Part shown: positions 45,971-58,503 of the stretch, piece after piece
Layout of the letters: the number at the start of each line of letters is the position of its first letter
How positions within the stretch are numbered: the first letter of the stretch is position 1
Position numbers and translations under genes: made by a program
The notes under the pieces: generated by a model
The model's input: only the letters and a program-made list of their open reading frames with translations
Told to the model about the DNA's origin: nothing
Database searches by the model: none
NCBI GenBank assembly: GCA_014905825.1
Contig: JACGCN010000001.1
Span: forward strand, 682,001-746,000
Direction: 5' to 3'
Length of the DNA: 64,000 nt
Source: Lyophyllum atratum
Lineage: Eukaryota > Basidiomycota > Agaricomycetes > Agaricales > Lyophyllaceae

Positions 45971-47190
45971 TTGACTATCCTCACCTTCAACTCACAGGAG
46001 CTAAGCGGGGATACTGCCTGCCCGTTCTGCGAGCCTGTCTTCAGCGTTCAGGCAGCAGCCAAGGCTGAGATTGATTTTGTGTTCCGTGAAAGGCAGCATA
46101 TGATTGCTATTCTCTCCACACTCGGAATCGACAACGACCGTCAACTTCGAGTCCTTAAGCAGTGGACTCGAAAACCAGGCAAACTAGAGGACTTTATCCA
46201 ATCCATCCCAACCGCTCTCGTCGGCGCTTTGTACAAGACCTGCCTTTGGAAAGATCCCTATTTTCAGCCGAGTTTTAACTCTGTGGGACAGCGGATGCAC
46301 CAAATCCCACCGCCTTCACCTGATGTCGAAAAGGTTTTGACGAATTCCGAGTCCTCTGTAAGCCCGCTTCTGCGAATCAAAGGTCTTGCGCTCAACCAGG
46401 ACATGGTTGTACGTCTTTTATTTTTTTGTCGTTTGCCTGGAAAGATTCTCAATTCCACGTACCCTCGACGCTTATTCAGAACAAAATCGACGAGATTGAA
46501 AGGCTTAACTCTGAAGGCTGGACAGTGCTGAAGCATATGGTTCGTCAAATTCTCCATGACTTGTGGGCAACTCTCACGATGTATATGGGAACATTTGCAG
46601 ATTTTCAAGCATGTTCCGTCACTTGAAGACTTTGAGGATAGTTGGCCCATTTTCTTGCATTTCAAGTGGAGACAAGGACGGGTCCGCTATCAAAACTTGG
46701 GAATCAGCGTCAGCAAGGCCAACGGGAGCGAGCAATGTACCCGGAACGTGGTGAGTTGTCTCTTCGATCCAGTTCCGGGACTGGCTGAAGCCATGGTTGT
46801 AATTGTAGGCATCGAAAGCCAAGTTCTCATCTTCTTCTGAGTCCATGGTATGTTTTTTATTACTCTATATGCTCAATGTTCGATCAAGAAGTTGGTCTGT
46901 GGCAGGATAACGCCGTCCCACCGCGGAGCGGATGTCCCCTCCACTCATCGATGAACCGAAAGGAGACTTCCACAAGGCTCCAAGCCCTACTCAAGTCATT
47001 TGATATGGAAGAACTGATGCCACTCTTCCTTGCGGCGCATATAAAGAGCAACCACGAATTCAACGTGCTCTGCGAGCTGAACGACGCAGACCGAATATGT
47101 GTATTCGAACAACTTGAAATCACGCAGATCAAGCCATTCCAGCAGTGGATGTTGCGAATTGTTCTGGGGAATCTTGATATGCTAGACTGA
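45971..47190 (+). CDS. Unidentified protein with two similar helical segments
   Basis: At least three coding pieces with intron-like gaps: 45971 to about 46407, 46480-46740 and about 46876-47190. The first piece starts with a CPFCEPVF cysteine pair and has QHMIAILSTLGIDNDRQLRV..LEDFIQSIPTALVGALY. The last piece has TRLQALLKSFDMEELMPLFL..LNDADRICVFEQLEI..QQWMLRIVL. Both follow one plan: a helix ending in a short acidic turn, then a leucine-rich helix and a final amphipathic helix, like SAM domains. The middle (IFKHVPSLEDFEDSWPIFLH) is not similar to either. I do not recognise the family; it may be Agaricomycete-specific. The start and the exon joins are uncertain, and no signal peptide or membrane segment is visible. 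Confidence 0.5.
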
Positions 47191-47781
47191 TAAATTCTTG
47201 CACCATGTCTCCTTCTAGTTATCAAGGGTTTATATGTCGCCATACTTTCAATTCTCCTAGTCCTTCAGTAGGCCTCGCAGGCTGGGGTCCCTTTGCTCGT
47301 CTTATGTACTAGTACCTCGGATCTTCAGTTGACTTTTTTGCTCTGCGTTTCGAGTCGTTGCACGAGATCCCCATATTCTATATACCACAGGTACAAGTAC
47401 GTCGTCCTGAGACTTAGGAACTATGCATTCCGGATTGATAATCGATATTTTGACTATTCACTTTCCACAAGTCGAAATCATTCTGGATCTTTGCACTCGG
47501 AACGCTCGCTATTGACCATGTGATCCGACATGTTACCATTCCCAAGAAGATAATTCTATTCAAATACGCAGTTGGAGTACAGGCAACGAGTACTGCTGCT
47601 GTTTGGGAACATGTAAAAGGCAGTAAACTGAAGAAGAAAAAGTAGCCATGTTGTAGGGGAGAAAAAAATTGTGGGTGTGAGGCGTAAAATGTATTCGTTC
47701 TGGGTGCGTGTTATATGGGGAGTATTCGTCACAGCATAATAGGAGAAGAAAGGAGGAGCCAGGGCCGTACGAGAGAGTAGA

Positions 47782-48930
47782 TCAGAGATCCTCGTCGTCA
47801 TCGGGGAGAGGAACGGCCTCAGCCTAGAACGACAGTTAGATACATCTCTGTAAGGCAGGAGGAGTACGTACCCGCTTCAGCTCCGCCTCGTAGATGGCCA
47901 TCAGGCCGGCGTCAACTGCAACCTCAGCGGGGGCGAGAGCGGGAGCAGCAACGAACTCCAGAGTGGGGTTGCTAAGAACGTATCGATCGTCAGTGGGGTT
48001 AAGACACATAAATAGTCTCTGTCAGCATACCCAACAAGCTTCCTTGCCAACCACAGGAAAGGCTTCTCGAAATTGTAGTTGGACTTGGCGGAGATCTCGA
48101 AGTATTGGAGGTTCTTCTTCCGGTGGAATGTTACGGCCCCGGTCTTGACTTTTCGCTCCTGTTGAGGGCAGATGGCGCGTTCAGAAAAAATGGTATCTCA
48201 AGGGATCGATTAGAGAGATGGAGGACGGACCTTAACATCGACCTTGTTTCCGCAGAGCACGATGGGAATGTTCTCGCAAACGCGCTCGAGATCGCGATGC
48301 CAGTTGGGCACGTTCTTGTACGTGATTCTCGATGTCACGTCGAACATGATGATGCCACATTGGCCTTGGATATAGTATCCATCCCGGAGACCACCGAATT
48401 TCTCCTGGCCTGCAGTGTCCCAGACATTGAAGCAGATGGTTCCAAAGTTGGTCGTGAATTGCAGGGGATGAACCTCGACACCGAGTGTGGCTGTGTGGCA
48501 AAGGTTCAGAAATCGATGTCGCAGCGATGAAAGGAAAACACGCCGCATGCGCGACCAATAGGGCCAAAGTTTGAGAACATACCGATGTATTTCTTTTCGA
48601 ATTCACCAGTCAAGTGGCGCTGTAGTTTGGTCGAGATCAGGACGTGATCTTGCTCGAGCATTGGCAATGCGTCTCACCTTGACGAAAGTGGTCTTTCCAG
48701 TGCCTCCATCGCCAACTGTGACCGTGAAGACAAGATCGCAAACGATACGCAAGGTTTATAGGAGTTTCCGGAAGAGTTTTGAAGAAGACAAAGAGAAATC
48801 GAGCATCGATGAAGAAGAGCAGTACAAAGATCGCGTTAGACGTCGAGGTTGGCTGTAAATTTGAGCAGAAATGCGTACCAAGGACGAGCTTGAAGGTGGG
48901 GACGCCGGTGGAGCTAGTTTGTTCAGCCAT
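47782..48930 (-). CDS. GSP1: Ran GTPase (GSP1/Spi1)
   Basis: Seven exons (48930-48879, 48715-48678, 48619-48583, 48490-48231, 48158-48031, 47971-47872, 47823-47782) give a clean 218-residue protein. Switch and nucleotide motifs are textbook Ran: [68 protein letters not shown] and [20 protein letters not shown]. The protein ends with the acidic LPDDDDEDL that binds Ran-binding domains. Ran sets the direction of nuclear transport and spindle assembly. The first intron (163 bases) is three times the local norm, as often seen in highly expressed fungal genes. Confidence 0.96.
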
Positions 48931-50041
48931 TATGTGTGGTTTTGAGCGATTGAGAAGATGGAAAAGGTGAAAGAGAGATCTCAGAAAATCTGGAGTCAGA
49001 TAAGGTTTGGCTAGGTAATCGGCTAATCCCGGATTGGTACACGGCTCCGCTGATAATTTCGACCAAGTGTACTATCATCTGCGTCAGATTTCGTGGACAA
49101 TGTCAGCTATACTGATACCAACTTGAACAAGGCTATTCTCGCCTGACACCTCTCAGTGCGCAGTCCCACTCGCTGCTGAGCTGATCCTCGGCTAGACTTA
49201 GGCCATGCAACTTCAAAGCTTCAAAGGCCCTGACTCCAATTCCGAGTGATATCGTATCACAGTTACCACGAGCTCCATGTCATTTGTGAGTCCAAGGCTT
49301 ACAGGACTTGACTTGCGGTGGCCGCCGCAAAGTTAGTGCAGCACGGTTTTGTACGTCTACTAACCGTTAACGACCCATCTCAGTCGATGTGCTTGCAGTG
49401 AATTTCTCTGGTAGTGGGCGGAGTATGAACGATTTTCTCTACGCTGACTGATGACAATAATCTCGGATGCAGGGCCGTCGGGTGAAATGGAGATGAGGGC
49501 GTACCTGCGTCACGGCGTGGAGGTCCATCATTGCTTTCTGGTCCTTTCTTTCGTGTTACAAAGCTCGAGGTATTTCTGGCTCTCTATGAGAAGCATGTGA
49601 GTGTCTCGCGCGTTGTAGCTGGCGCGGCATGTACGCGCGGCTTTGTAACATAGGAAAAGGACATGCATCATACAGTAATAGGGGAATGTTGCAAGGAGGT
49701 TATGATCCGGTGTACGGCGCCTGTCTTCCTGACTCGACGGCACATGGTGCTTTACTGACAAGCAAGACTGTCAGCCCAGTCAAAGCACATCTGAGGGGAA
49801 CTGAGGACATGAGCTCAATAGTAGTCTATTGCAAACTCTCAAGGCAGAGTGCTGACTGCTGCTCAGCGACTGAGGCCAATGACGAGGGACTTGAAACTTC
49901 GGCATCTCGGCCACACCTGTTCAGATCGGTGCAACCACGATCGCGATTCGCAGCCATGTTCACAAAAATATAAAATTCCGGATGAAAGACGTCAGGTGGG
50001 TGTGTTGCGGTTCCTGCCTTGTCATCCTAAAGCTGACCGTC
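48931..50041. other. 1.1-kb intergenic region between Ran and the MFS gene
   Basis: Divergent promoters of the Ran gene (minus) and the MFS exporter (plus). No conserved protein or tRNA was recognised in either strand. The part nearest Ran is pyrimidine-rich on the coding strand, which suits a leader sequence. Confidence 0.4.
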
Positions 50042-53000
50042 ATGTCCTCCTCAGTAGTCCCCAGCGACGCAGGCCATGTCGAACCAAAGACCAAACACGA
50101 GCCAGGCGCATCCTGGAAGGCGGACGAAAAACACCTTCTGCCAAAAAATCGCTTATCCCTCGTAGGTTCTTTTGTAAGCTTGACCTGCAACTCTACCCAC
50201 TTGCCCTGTGCAGGTATTCGCTGGGTTAATGGCCTGTGTTTTCTTGGCTGCCATCGATCAGGTTCGCGTCCAAGCCATCATCCTCTGCTGCTTCTTTTCC
50301 TTACCTTGAGTAGACCATCGTCGCAACTGCACTACCCACGATAGTTAGCAAGCTTGGTGGAGGTAGCGGTTATAGTTGGGTGGGAAGGTCTGTCCGCACG
50401 GGTTCTCGCGCCCTCGCTATACTGATTAACATGAAATACTCAAGCGCATATCTGCTTGCCGCGGCCGGGTTGGTCTAGCCTGAACCCTTCCAGGGCATCG
50501 TATGCTTATCTTTTGTTTGTTTTCGGATAGTCTGTCTCCTCTCTACGGCAAGCTATCGGATTTGATAGGACGGAAGCCTATTCTTTATGCGTCTATCCTC
50601 ATATTCCTGGTATGTTACGCGTCTTAAATCAGTGAAGCAAATACTCACGACCTTAGGTTGGGTCTGCTCTTTGTGGAGCTGCACAGACTATGGTAAGTAC
50701 AAATCGCCAGTAATGATATACAAACTCTCAGCCTCGACTACTGTTAGACTTGGCTAATCGTAGCCAGAGCCGTGCAGGGCATTGGAGGCGGCGGAATCAT
50801 ACAGCTGGTGAGATCACCCACACCCACTGCGACCAACAATGCTGACGTCGTCCTCCAGGTCAACATTACGATCAGCGATATCGTGCCCCTACAAGAGTAT
50901 GTTTATCTTTCCGACCGTTTTGACAGGTTTTCATGTCATGTTCCTTCTCTAGACGTGGGAAGTACGGAGGTTTGATTGGAGCGACCTGGGGTATTGCCAG
51001 GTAACGGTGTCTGTTCTTTGCCTGGCATCGGTGGCTTACTCGTCCTCCTGGCAGTGTTATTGGTCCACTCCTCGGTGGTGTAAGTCTGCTCCAATGACAA
51101 TGCAAACATCTTGAGATGAATGAATTGAACTAGGTCTTCACGGATCATGTTTCTTGGAGATGGTGTGTGTTCCGATATAATTACAATTTCTTTCCATACC
51201 GGCACTTACTGATCGACCCATTCCCTCAGGTGCTTCTTTATCAATTTGTATGGATCTGGCTCCGTTTGAACCCAAGACAAATACTGATGTCTAACAGACC
51301 CACCGGCGGAGTCGCCGCTGTTATCTTGTTTCTCTTCCTGAATTTGAATCCTCATCAGGGTATGACCCTCAAGGAACATGCGGAGCAGTTTGACTTCATA
51401 GGGCTTGGACTGATCGTTGGAGGAGTCGTTTGTGTCTTGCTTGGGTTTAACTTCAGCCAAACCAGCTGTAAGTCCCATCCTTGCGTGGACGGAAATGCGT
51501 TAACTGGCTTTGATGATAGGGTCGGCTCCGCAAACTATATCTCTGCTGGTTGTTGGCTTTGTCATGTTGGTAGCTGGTGCTATCAATGAACTATTTACGA
51601 AACGGTCTCCGATCGTCCCACCTCGACTATTCCAGGTCCGTAAAATACGCATAGCCACAACCTCAAGACCTGATTTTTAACGTAGACGAGGACGACTGGC
51701 CTTATTCTAATCACGACATTCTTACACGCTGTTGCCTTCTTCGCAGGTATGATTCTACTTGTCACGTTTGGCCCCAATATTCATCTTCCGCCGTCGCAGG
51801 CGCATACTACCTTCCTTTATACTACCAAATCCTTGGCGCATCTGCGACGAGAGCCGGTGTAGAGTAAGGATAGCATTCCCGCAATTCGCCTCGTAATCTG
51901 ACACATTTTCCAGAATGTTATCATTCTCCCTGAGCTGTTCCTTCACCTCAGCCGTGGCAGGAATGCTGGTATCTCGCACTGGACAGTATCGCCCCACTAT
52001 GTGGGTCGCGTATGCTATCTTCGCCGTCGGCATGGGCCTTATGTATATGTTGGACGGTACTTCCTCGTCGTGAGTTGCTAACGATCATATGATGAACGGA
52101 GCATTGAAAGCAACACAGGGCAGAGAAGATTGTATTTCCCTTGATTGCGGGGCTCGGCCTTGGTTGTCTGTTCCAGGTACGTCGAGCGCGTGTTAGCTAG
52201 CCCTCAGCCTGCACCTTCTGTTAACGCCGCATTTTAGGTCCCCTTGATTGGTCTGCAGGCCGCCATGCCCATCAAGGATATGGCGACGAGCACATCGACA
52301 TTTGGCTTCATTAGGTATATTTTTGCTGACACAACGATGTCCTGTGATTGGTCTGACCCTCCGGCAAATAGAACTCTAGGAGGTACTGTTGGCATCTCAA
52401 TAGGGCAAGCCATATTTGCCAGTGTAAGTATTGTGATGCACTTTCTTTCGTCTACATTTCACATGAGTCCTGCGATTATAGACCATTGGGAAGAAGATCG
52501 CCAAGATCCCGAACCTCTCACTCGACACTTCGCCTGGAAGGCTGAGTGAGAGTGTTCGTAGCCTTAAAAATATCCCAGTAAGCTATTCTTAAGACAACTG
52601 GCGCGTCAGTTCTGACCCTTGATTGGTAGGATCCTATACAGCGCGCGGCGGTAATTAACGCCTATGCGCGTTCAATCAGCACTATCTGGTTGGTAATGAC
52701 GCCTATTGTTGGCGCCAGTTTCGTGATGGGTGCGTCCCCCATTCCGTTTCCATTTTGACGCTGACGCGCCTCCTTGATGACTGTTAGTGCTGTTTATACG
52801 CCACTATTCTCTGGCGCGCACGATCGTCCGAGATGGCGAGCCCGAGAATCCTGAACAAGGTACTGATCCTGAGAAAGGCGCCGTTGATGAGCGCAGCGGT
52901 CATCAACCACCGACATCTGTATTTGTCGTTGATGACGACGATAATACGGTTAGAGAGAAGCGGTCGCTTGAAAAGGAGCGTTTGGAGGAAGATCGTGAAG

Positions 53001-53050
53001 ACACTAGTCAGAGGCCCACAACGAGCTCCACGAAGGGCCATGGGTGGTAG
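50042..53050 (+). CDS. DHA2-type major facilitator exporter (drug:H+ antiporter)
   Basis: The hydrophilic N-terminus MSSSVVPSDAGHVEPKTKHE leads into helix 1 FAGLMACVFLAAIDQTIVA, a DHA2 hallmark. Motif A is GKLSDLIGRKPILYAS, then RAVQGIGGGGIIQLV and motif C (ATWGIASVIGPLLGGVFTD). Further membrane helices include VSWRWCFFINLPTGGVAAV, FDFIGLGLIVGGVVCVLLG, TFLHAVAFFAGAYYLPLYY and STIWLVMTPIVGASFVMV. About 14 helices are expected. The tail is long, charged and cytosolic (EKRSLEKERLEEDRED). Such pumps export toxins or basic amino acids; the substrate cannot be read from sequence. There are at least eleven short introns and no frame break was met. No biosynthetic cluster lies next to it. Confidence 0.9.
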
Positions 53051-53959
53051 TTTTGGTATGCACATGGTGGATCTCATTCTTATACTTACACAGGAACCGT
53101 TCTTAGACGCATAGAGTATTTTATCATACAACTCAGATCTCTACTCCAGCTCTACTCTATATATACGTGTCCACATGCCCACACGGACGAGTACTTTGTA
53201 GGATTAACTTCGCGAAGCTTCGAAAGTGTCAAGGCAAAAACCGGCCGCCGGTCAACATGTTGCTGATTTCAGGGCCTGCTGCGGGGCTAAACCGTGGCGG
53301 AGCAAGAGGAGTTGGGTCACTTGACTAGGGACGATCGCTTGACTGCCTACAAACAGTGTTCGTTATCTCAGGCCCAGAGAAGCTGTCAGAAATAGCAAAG
53401 TTCAATCAGCCCCGAAGGATGCAGGTCTGGCCAGGGCCAGCAGACAATTGGAGGATTGAGTTGACCTGGAGCGCCATATCCCATTGGGACTGTGGTTGAT
53501 GGTGATGAAAAGTTTTGACAGGAGAAATGTCCTGGAACTGCTTCGGCATGATATTACAAGTTGCGTAGTAGATGTTGTGAGTCTGGAGCGCTACAAGTGG
53601 CTATACTAGAGTCGATTCCAGTGCAGCTTTCTGCGGGTGTTGAGTAAAGCCAGAAACGCCAGGAGAAGACGGAAGAGTGTTAACCGGACCGTCACAGCCC
53701 GCGGCGAAGCAGTGCCAGCAACAGAATTGAAACCGCAAGACGAATCAAGCCGACGACGAGAGGAAAATAGCCGTTCGAGAGGAGAAAAGTGGGACAACAA
53801 AGGGCATTGTAGAAGCAGGGAAGGAGAGGCATTATAAGAATTCAAATCTTAGGGAGGCAGAAGCGATCCACGTGCAAGGGTTCTCAAACCTGGCCTTTCC
53901 CCAACCCACTTCCCTTATTCCTCCCACATCTATCCCATTCTCTTCTGCTTTCGACGACC
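53051..53959. other. 0.9-kb gene-free spacer
   Basis: Lies between the MFS stop and the GID4 start, both on the plus strand. No reading frame or RNA gene is supported. A pyrimidine-rich stretch at 53890-53955 just before the GID4 start codon looks like its promoter and leader. Confidence 0.35.
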
Positions 53960-55454
53960 ATGCCCTCAGAACACAATCCTGTTCTCATTGACCAGTCAAT
54001 CTACGGAGCACCCTATCCCAGTCGAAAGTCTGCGCATCTTGCCAATCCAGCCTCGCTGACAGCACTCCCTCCGTTTTTCTGCCCGGCGCTGATGCGCTCG
54101 TATGCATTGGCTGTAGAGACCGCCTCCTATCCACCAGGGATAACCTCTTAGACGCCCGTAGCTTATGTGCCAATCTCGCGTCACATATCTCGCAACCACC
54201 ATTGCACGAGGGAGCAGACTCATACCAAAACACGAGGCATATCACGAAACCTCCATTATTTGACGACGAGATGGTTGTGGATTCCCCTGCGCCACCCAAT
54301 CGTTTCTGCCACACTGCCCTGATCACTGCACCGACACACGCGAAGAAACCTACCTCGTTAACGATTCAGTGTAACGCCAACAGTAGCAGCATACCCAGCG
54401 CACTTCAGCATCAGACCGACCTTCATCCCTCTGTGACCTCGAGTAGCATGCGACGCCAGCAGTCGCAGTTTGTACAATACCCTCACCCTCTTACAGACAT
54501 CACACGATTACGAGTAAGGTCACACGGGAGCGACTGTCTTTATCCTGGAGCTACCTTCAGAGGGATTCAGAAAAGTGGCCGCAACAATTATGATGTAGAC
54601 GTCACCATTGTGGTATGCCTCCTCTTCCTAATCCTCCAAGTCTCTGGCTCCTAATCACCCACAGGACGTTAACTTCTCATCATCTTACCTATGTGGGTAC
54701 TTGCGGATCCGCGGCCTGACAGATGACCACCCCGACCTCACCACCTACTTCGACGCTGAAATTATCGGTACGCGATACGGCTTCTTGACTCGGAATTGGG
54801 GTGCGACAGAGCAAGAAGACCTGGTGCACTGGGCTCGTTTCCCCGCTTTTCATGATATCAAGGACGAGCTCAAAAGGCCGCATATGAAACTGGCAGACCG
54901 CGACCGTAGCATAGTATTTATGAGGTGGAAGGAGAGGTTCCTCGTTCCGAACCATCGAGTGGCAGAGATTAATGGTGCGAGCTTTGCAGGTGAGCACATC
55001 ATGTTCTTGTTCTTTTGCTCCGCGACACAGCATCGGCATCAGTACAGCATCCTGAGACTATGTTCTATAGGTTTCTACTATATCTGCGTTGACTTCAACC
55101 CGCCAACACCCACACGGTCACCTATTGCACGCTCGACATCTCAACAGGTTCCACTTACTCCGGAGAACGATGAGATGTCATTCTCTGAAGCGATGGCCAA
55201 GTCCGAGGCTCCTCGACAGCCACGTCGCGAATCGACCACACGACACGTGGGCCGACTGCCATCCTTCCGTTGCTGCACGGTCTAGTCCACCACGAGCGAA
55301 GATGACTGGGTTCTATTACCACAGGAACTCTGAACCGTACGTTCTCTGCACCATGGAGTCTCGAACTTGATCCAAATACTTTTGCACCAGCTATCAGCAG
55401 TTAACTCTACTCCATGATCCGCAATGCGTAGGCTCAAGCTTTGAATTGCGCTAA
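53960..55454 (+). CDS. GID4: GID4/VID24 substrate receptor of the GID (CTLH) ubiquitin ligase
   Basis: The folded domain is unmistakable: DVNFSSSYLCGYLRIRGLTD, PDLTTYFDAEIIG, YGFLTRNWGATEQEDLVHWA, VFMRWKERFLVPNHRV and INGASFAGFYYICVDF, and after a poorly conserved insert GFYYHRNSEPYQQLTLLHD with the end GSSFELR. This beta-barrel binds proline-type N-degrons and brings gluconeogenic enzymes to the GID ligase in yeast. The N-terminal 150-200 residues are disordered. Two joins are uncertain: the first 100 bases (a 59-base intron with weak donor GTCAAT would fit) and the insert before GFYYHRN (an 87-base intron with donor GTCCGA would fit). If those introns are wrong, each join is a one-base frame break. 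Confidence 0.9.
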
Positions 55455-56023
55455 TACTTTATGTAGGTAGTAATACGTCGACATGACTGTAAGCTCATAG
55501 TCCAGGTCTGTGTTCCACGAATTATAACGAGACCGTGGCATCCGTTCCATCGACTTGTAATTTTGCTGCTTCTCGGCAGCTCTAGTGACTTTTCGTACTT
55601 ATTATTACCCCTTTTACTCTCTGTATCTCCCTGTGATATCCCACCTTGTTACACTTGTAAAAAATCAATTTCTGCATTCCTCTGCAAGCCACTCTAAGCC
55701 ACCCCCCTATCAGTTCACGGAGCCGATGTCCCGGTTCGTCGCGTTTAATATCAGATGATTGTTTGGCAAGGCCACTTGACCTCCATCTCGTGCAGTTGAC
55801 GTCGACTGCCCCATCATGTCTCCCCAAATTTACTGCGAATTGCACCCAGACCCCAGGTTTCATGTGTTTTTTGGATAACAAGGAAAGAAAGAAAATATAA
55901 GAACCAGGCAGCCGACACGGCTGTCCAGTGGCTGTCCCGCGGAAACTTCAGCGCCCTATCCAATACACAAAGCAGCTGCTGGCATCGCGCCTGAGTATCA
56001 CATTACCTTCGAATCGAACGTTC

Positions 56024-58335
56024 ATGATGGCCTCTACTGACGAGAAACGGATGCCTCGCGTTATCATCGTCGGTGCTGGGTACGTCGATTTACTCGTCAG
56101 TAAAGAGGACGCGTTCATTGACGCGTCTGGTATAGTCTTGCCGGAATCTCATACCGCCATTCAGTTGAAGAAACAGCTTGGATTCGAAAACTTCACGGTG
56201 TGTCAGATGTTTAATAGGTAGAAGGGAATATTCTCAACGTACAATCAGATTTATGAGAAAGCGCCGGCGGTGGGCGGGACTTGGAGGGTGCGTATTGTTT
56301 GCCTGGTCATTGACGAGCAACTTCTCTCTGACACACTGTACTCTAGGACAACACATACCCTGTAAAGTCAAATCTTCAAAAATCTGTTTCCTGGATATTC
56401 ATTTCGACATGATTTTTTAACAGGGCTGCGGTTCTGATATCCCCGGTCATTGGTACAGCCTTTCGACAGAGCTCAATCCAAATTGGTCGAGCTGTTTTAT
56501 CAACCAGCCTGAAATTCGCGCCTACTGGGAGGACCTCTATCAGAAGTATGACCTGCCATCGCATACGAAGCTAGGACATGGTGTAGTCTCAGCGGAGTGG
56601 GACTCTGAGGCCCAATTATACAGAGTTGTCGTGGAAGAGACGGCAACAGGCAAGAAGACGCAGACAGAAGCGGAGATTATGTTTTACTGCTATTGGTGGG
56701 TTTATGAGTCCTATGTTCCCGAAGGACATTGCAGGTGTGGAAAAGTTCCGCGGCCCGGCGTGGCATTCTGCACGGTGGAGACACGACGTCGATCTGCAGG
56801 GAAAGCGAGTTGGGGTCATTGGAAATGGGTGTTCCGCGTGAGTTGCTTTGCCAGTTGTCGAGGAGCTAGCTAATCCTTCGCGATTCATTAAAGCGCACAG
56901 TTGGTCCCAAAGATATCCGAAGATCCGTCAGTGGATGTCATCAATCTCTGCAGGACGCCACAGTGGTATGTGCCCCGCGTAAGTGTATTCGTATGGGCGG
57001 ATCGGACGGCAATTGACTCAACCCATGTAGGGTAATTACCGTTATCCGAAATGGCTTCAGTGGATTTTCGGTCACATACCATTAGTGATGCGATGTTACA
57101 GAAATTGGATCATGGCTAGAGTTCGTTATTCACTATCTTTGTCCTGGCTGCATCTCACCGTGATCTTATAGTCCGACATCGCATTCCTCATATTCCGGAA
57201 AGATAACCGTCTTCTGGGGGCATTGACAAGACGTGTACGTCTATCTAGTTCCCTAACGTAGCTTCGGAAAGCGACTAACGCGGCACGGCAGTTGTTGAGC
57301 CGTTATATCAGACAGACCGCCCCCAAAGATCAAGTAGCCGACCTTATACCCAGCTATGGTATGTCTTATGGTCCCTTTGCTTCATTCAGAAAGTAACATG
57401 TCAAAAAAGCTCCGGGCTGTAAGCGAATCATCGTGGATCCAGGATACCTAGAAGCCCTCCATAGACCAAATGTCACTGTCTCGTGGGATGCTATCAAGGG
57501 CGTCGTAGAGGACGGGATCGAACTAAAGTCCGGCAAGATCATACCCCTCGATGTAATAGTATTTGGGACCGGTTATTCTATGGTAAGAGAAACCAGTTCA
57601 AAAGCGACTCTTCTGCTCACGTCTGCCATAGGAACCTGTGAACTTGCGGGTCCGAGGCAGCAGAAAGACGACGATTCACGACTACTTTGCGGCACAAGAA
57701 GGCGCGACGGCATACCTTGGGACCTGTATGCCTGGTTTCCCAAACTGTTTTACTCTCTTAGGTAAGGGGGATACTGATGCGTGGCTCGCAAGACTGACAT
57801 TCCACCCCAAGGGCCCAACGTTGCGTCGGGACACGCTTCCGTTATCTTTAGCCAAGAAGCCCAGGAAAGTAGCAGAGAAATCATCACAAGAACAAAACGT
57901 GGCTAACGCATGGTCAATAGATTGGACTAGCGCTGCAGCTGATCAAACCCATCCTCGAGGGGAAAGCAAAGTCTTTTGAGGTCAGGGAAGACGCGACGGA
58001 TAAATACAACACGTGGCTGCAGAGCCGTCTTTCGCGATCTGTGTGGACCGACTGCAACTCGTATTATCAAGTAGGGGGTAATAAGCAGACGAAGCTGATT
58101 GCACCATTCCCTGGACCCGTTGGTCTACTCTGGTGGTTGGCACGGTCATGTGCGGTGGGATGACTTCACGGGGGTGGAGGCGGACGCATGGGAGAAGCAA
58201 CGGCGGAGGGCCACGTTTAAGAAGAGAGGTGTTCTGGCTGGACTTCTAATGCTAGCGACAGGGGTGGGACTGTGGCTGCATGGAGGGCCGATATTGGAGC
58301 TACTTAAGAGAGTTTTGTCGTCGGTAGTTGTTTGA
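56024..58335 (+). CDS. Baeyer-Villiger-type flavin monooxygenase with C-terminal membrane anchor
   Basis: The FAD-binding start is VIIVGAG-LAGIS; other conserved parts are [26 protein letters not shown] and [20 protein letters not shown]. The Baeyer-Villiger fingerprint FxGxxxHxxxW reads [12 protein letters not shown], followed by the NADPH Rossmann [13 protein letters not shown]. Near the end: [13 protein letters not shown] and [17 protein letters not shown]. Such enzymes insert oxygen next to carbonyls or oxidise heteroatoms; this branch resembles 4-hydroxyacetophenone/steroid monooxygenases. The last 40 residues contain a hydrophobic helix ([17 protein letters not shown]), suggesting attachment to a membrane. 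Frame breaks by one extra base lie near 56151 (between AGIS and AIQLKK) and 56681 (within [10 protein letters not shown]). Confidence 0.87.
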
Positions 58336-58503
58336 AATATTGAGGCTGCTGGGGTGGTACTTCGGCTAGCGCTTCTGTTGGCGGAGTTAACCGAAGAGGC
58401 TCATTTCGTCGCCTTTGTCGTCCTTGCACCCAACTAATAGGCCTTCCCGGCCCTAATCCTCTCATTAATCCTTCCCTGCTTTCTTTCTCCTCTACCATCA
58501 CAA

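Noticed and set aside
50042..58335. A secondary-metabolite cluster around the MFS exporter and the monooxygenase
   Set aside because: No synthase, cyclase or P450 is present, and GID4 with two spacers lies between them.
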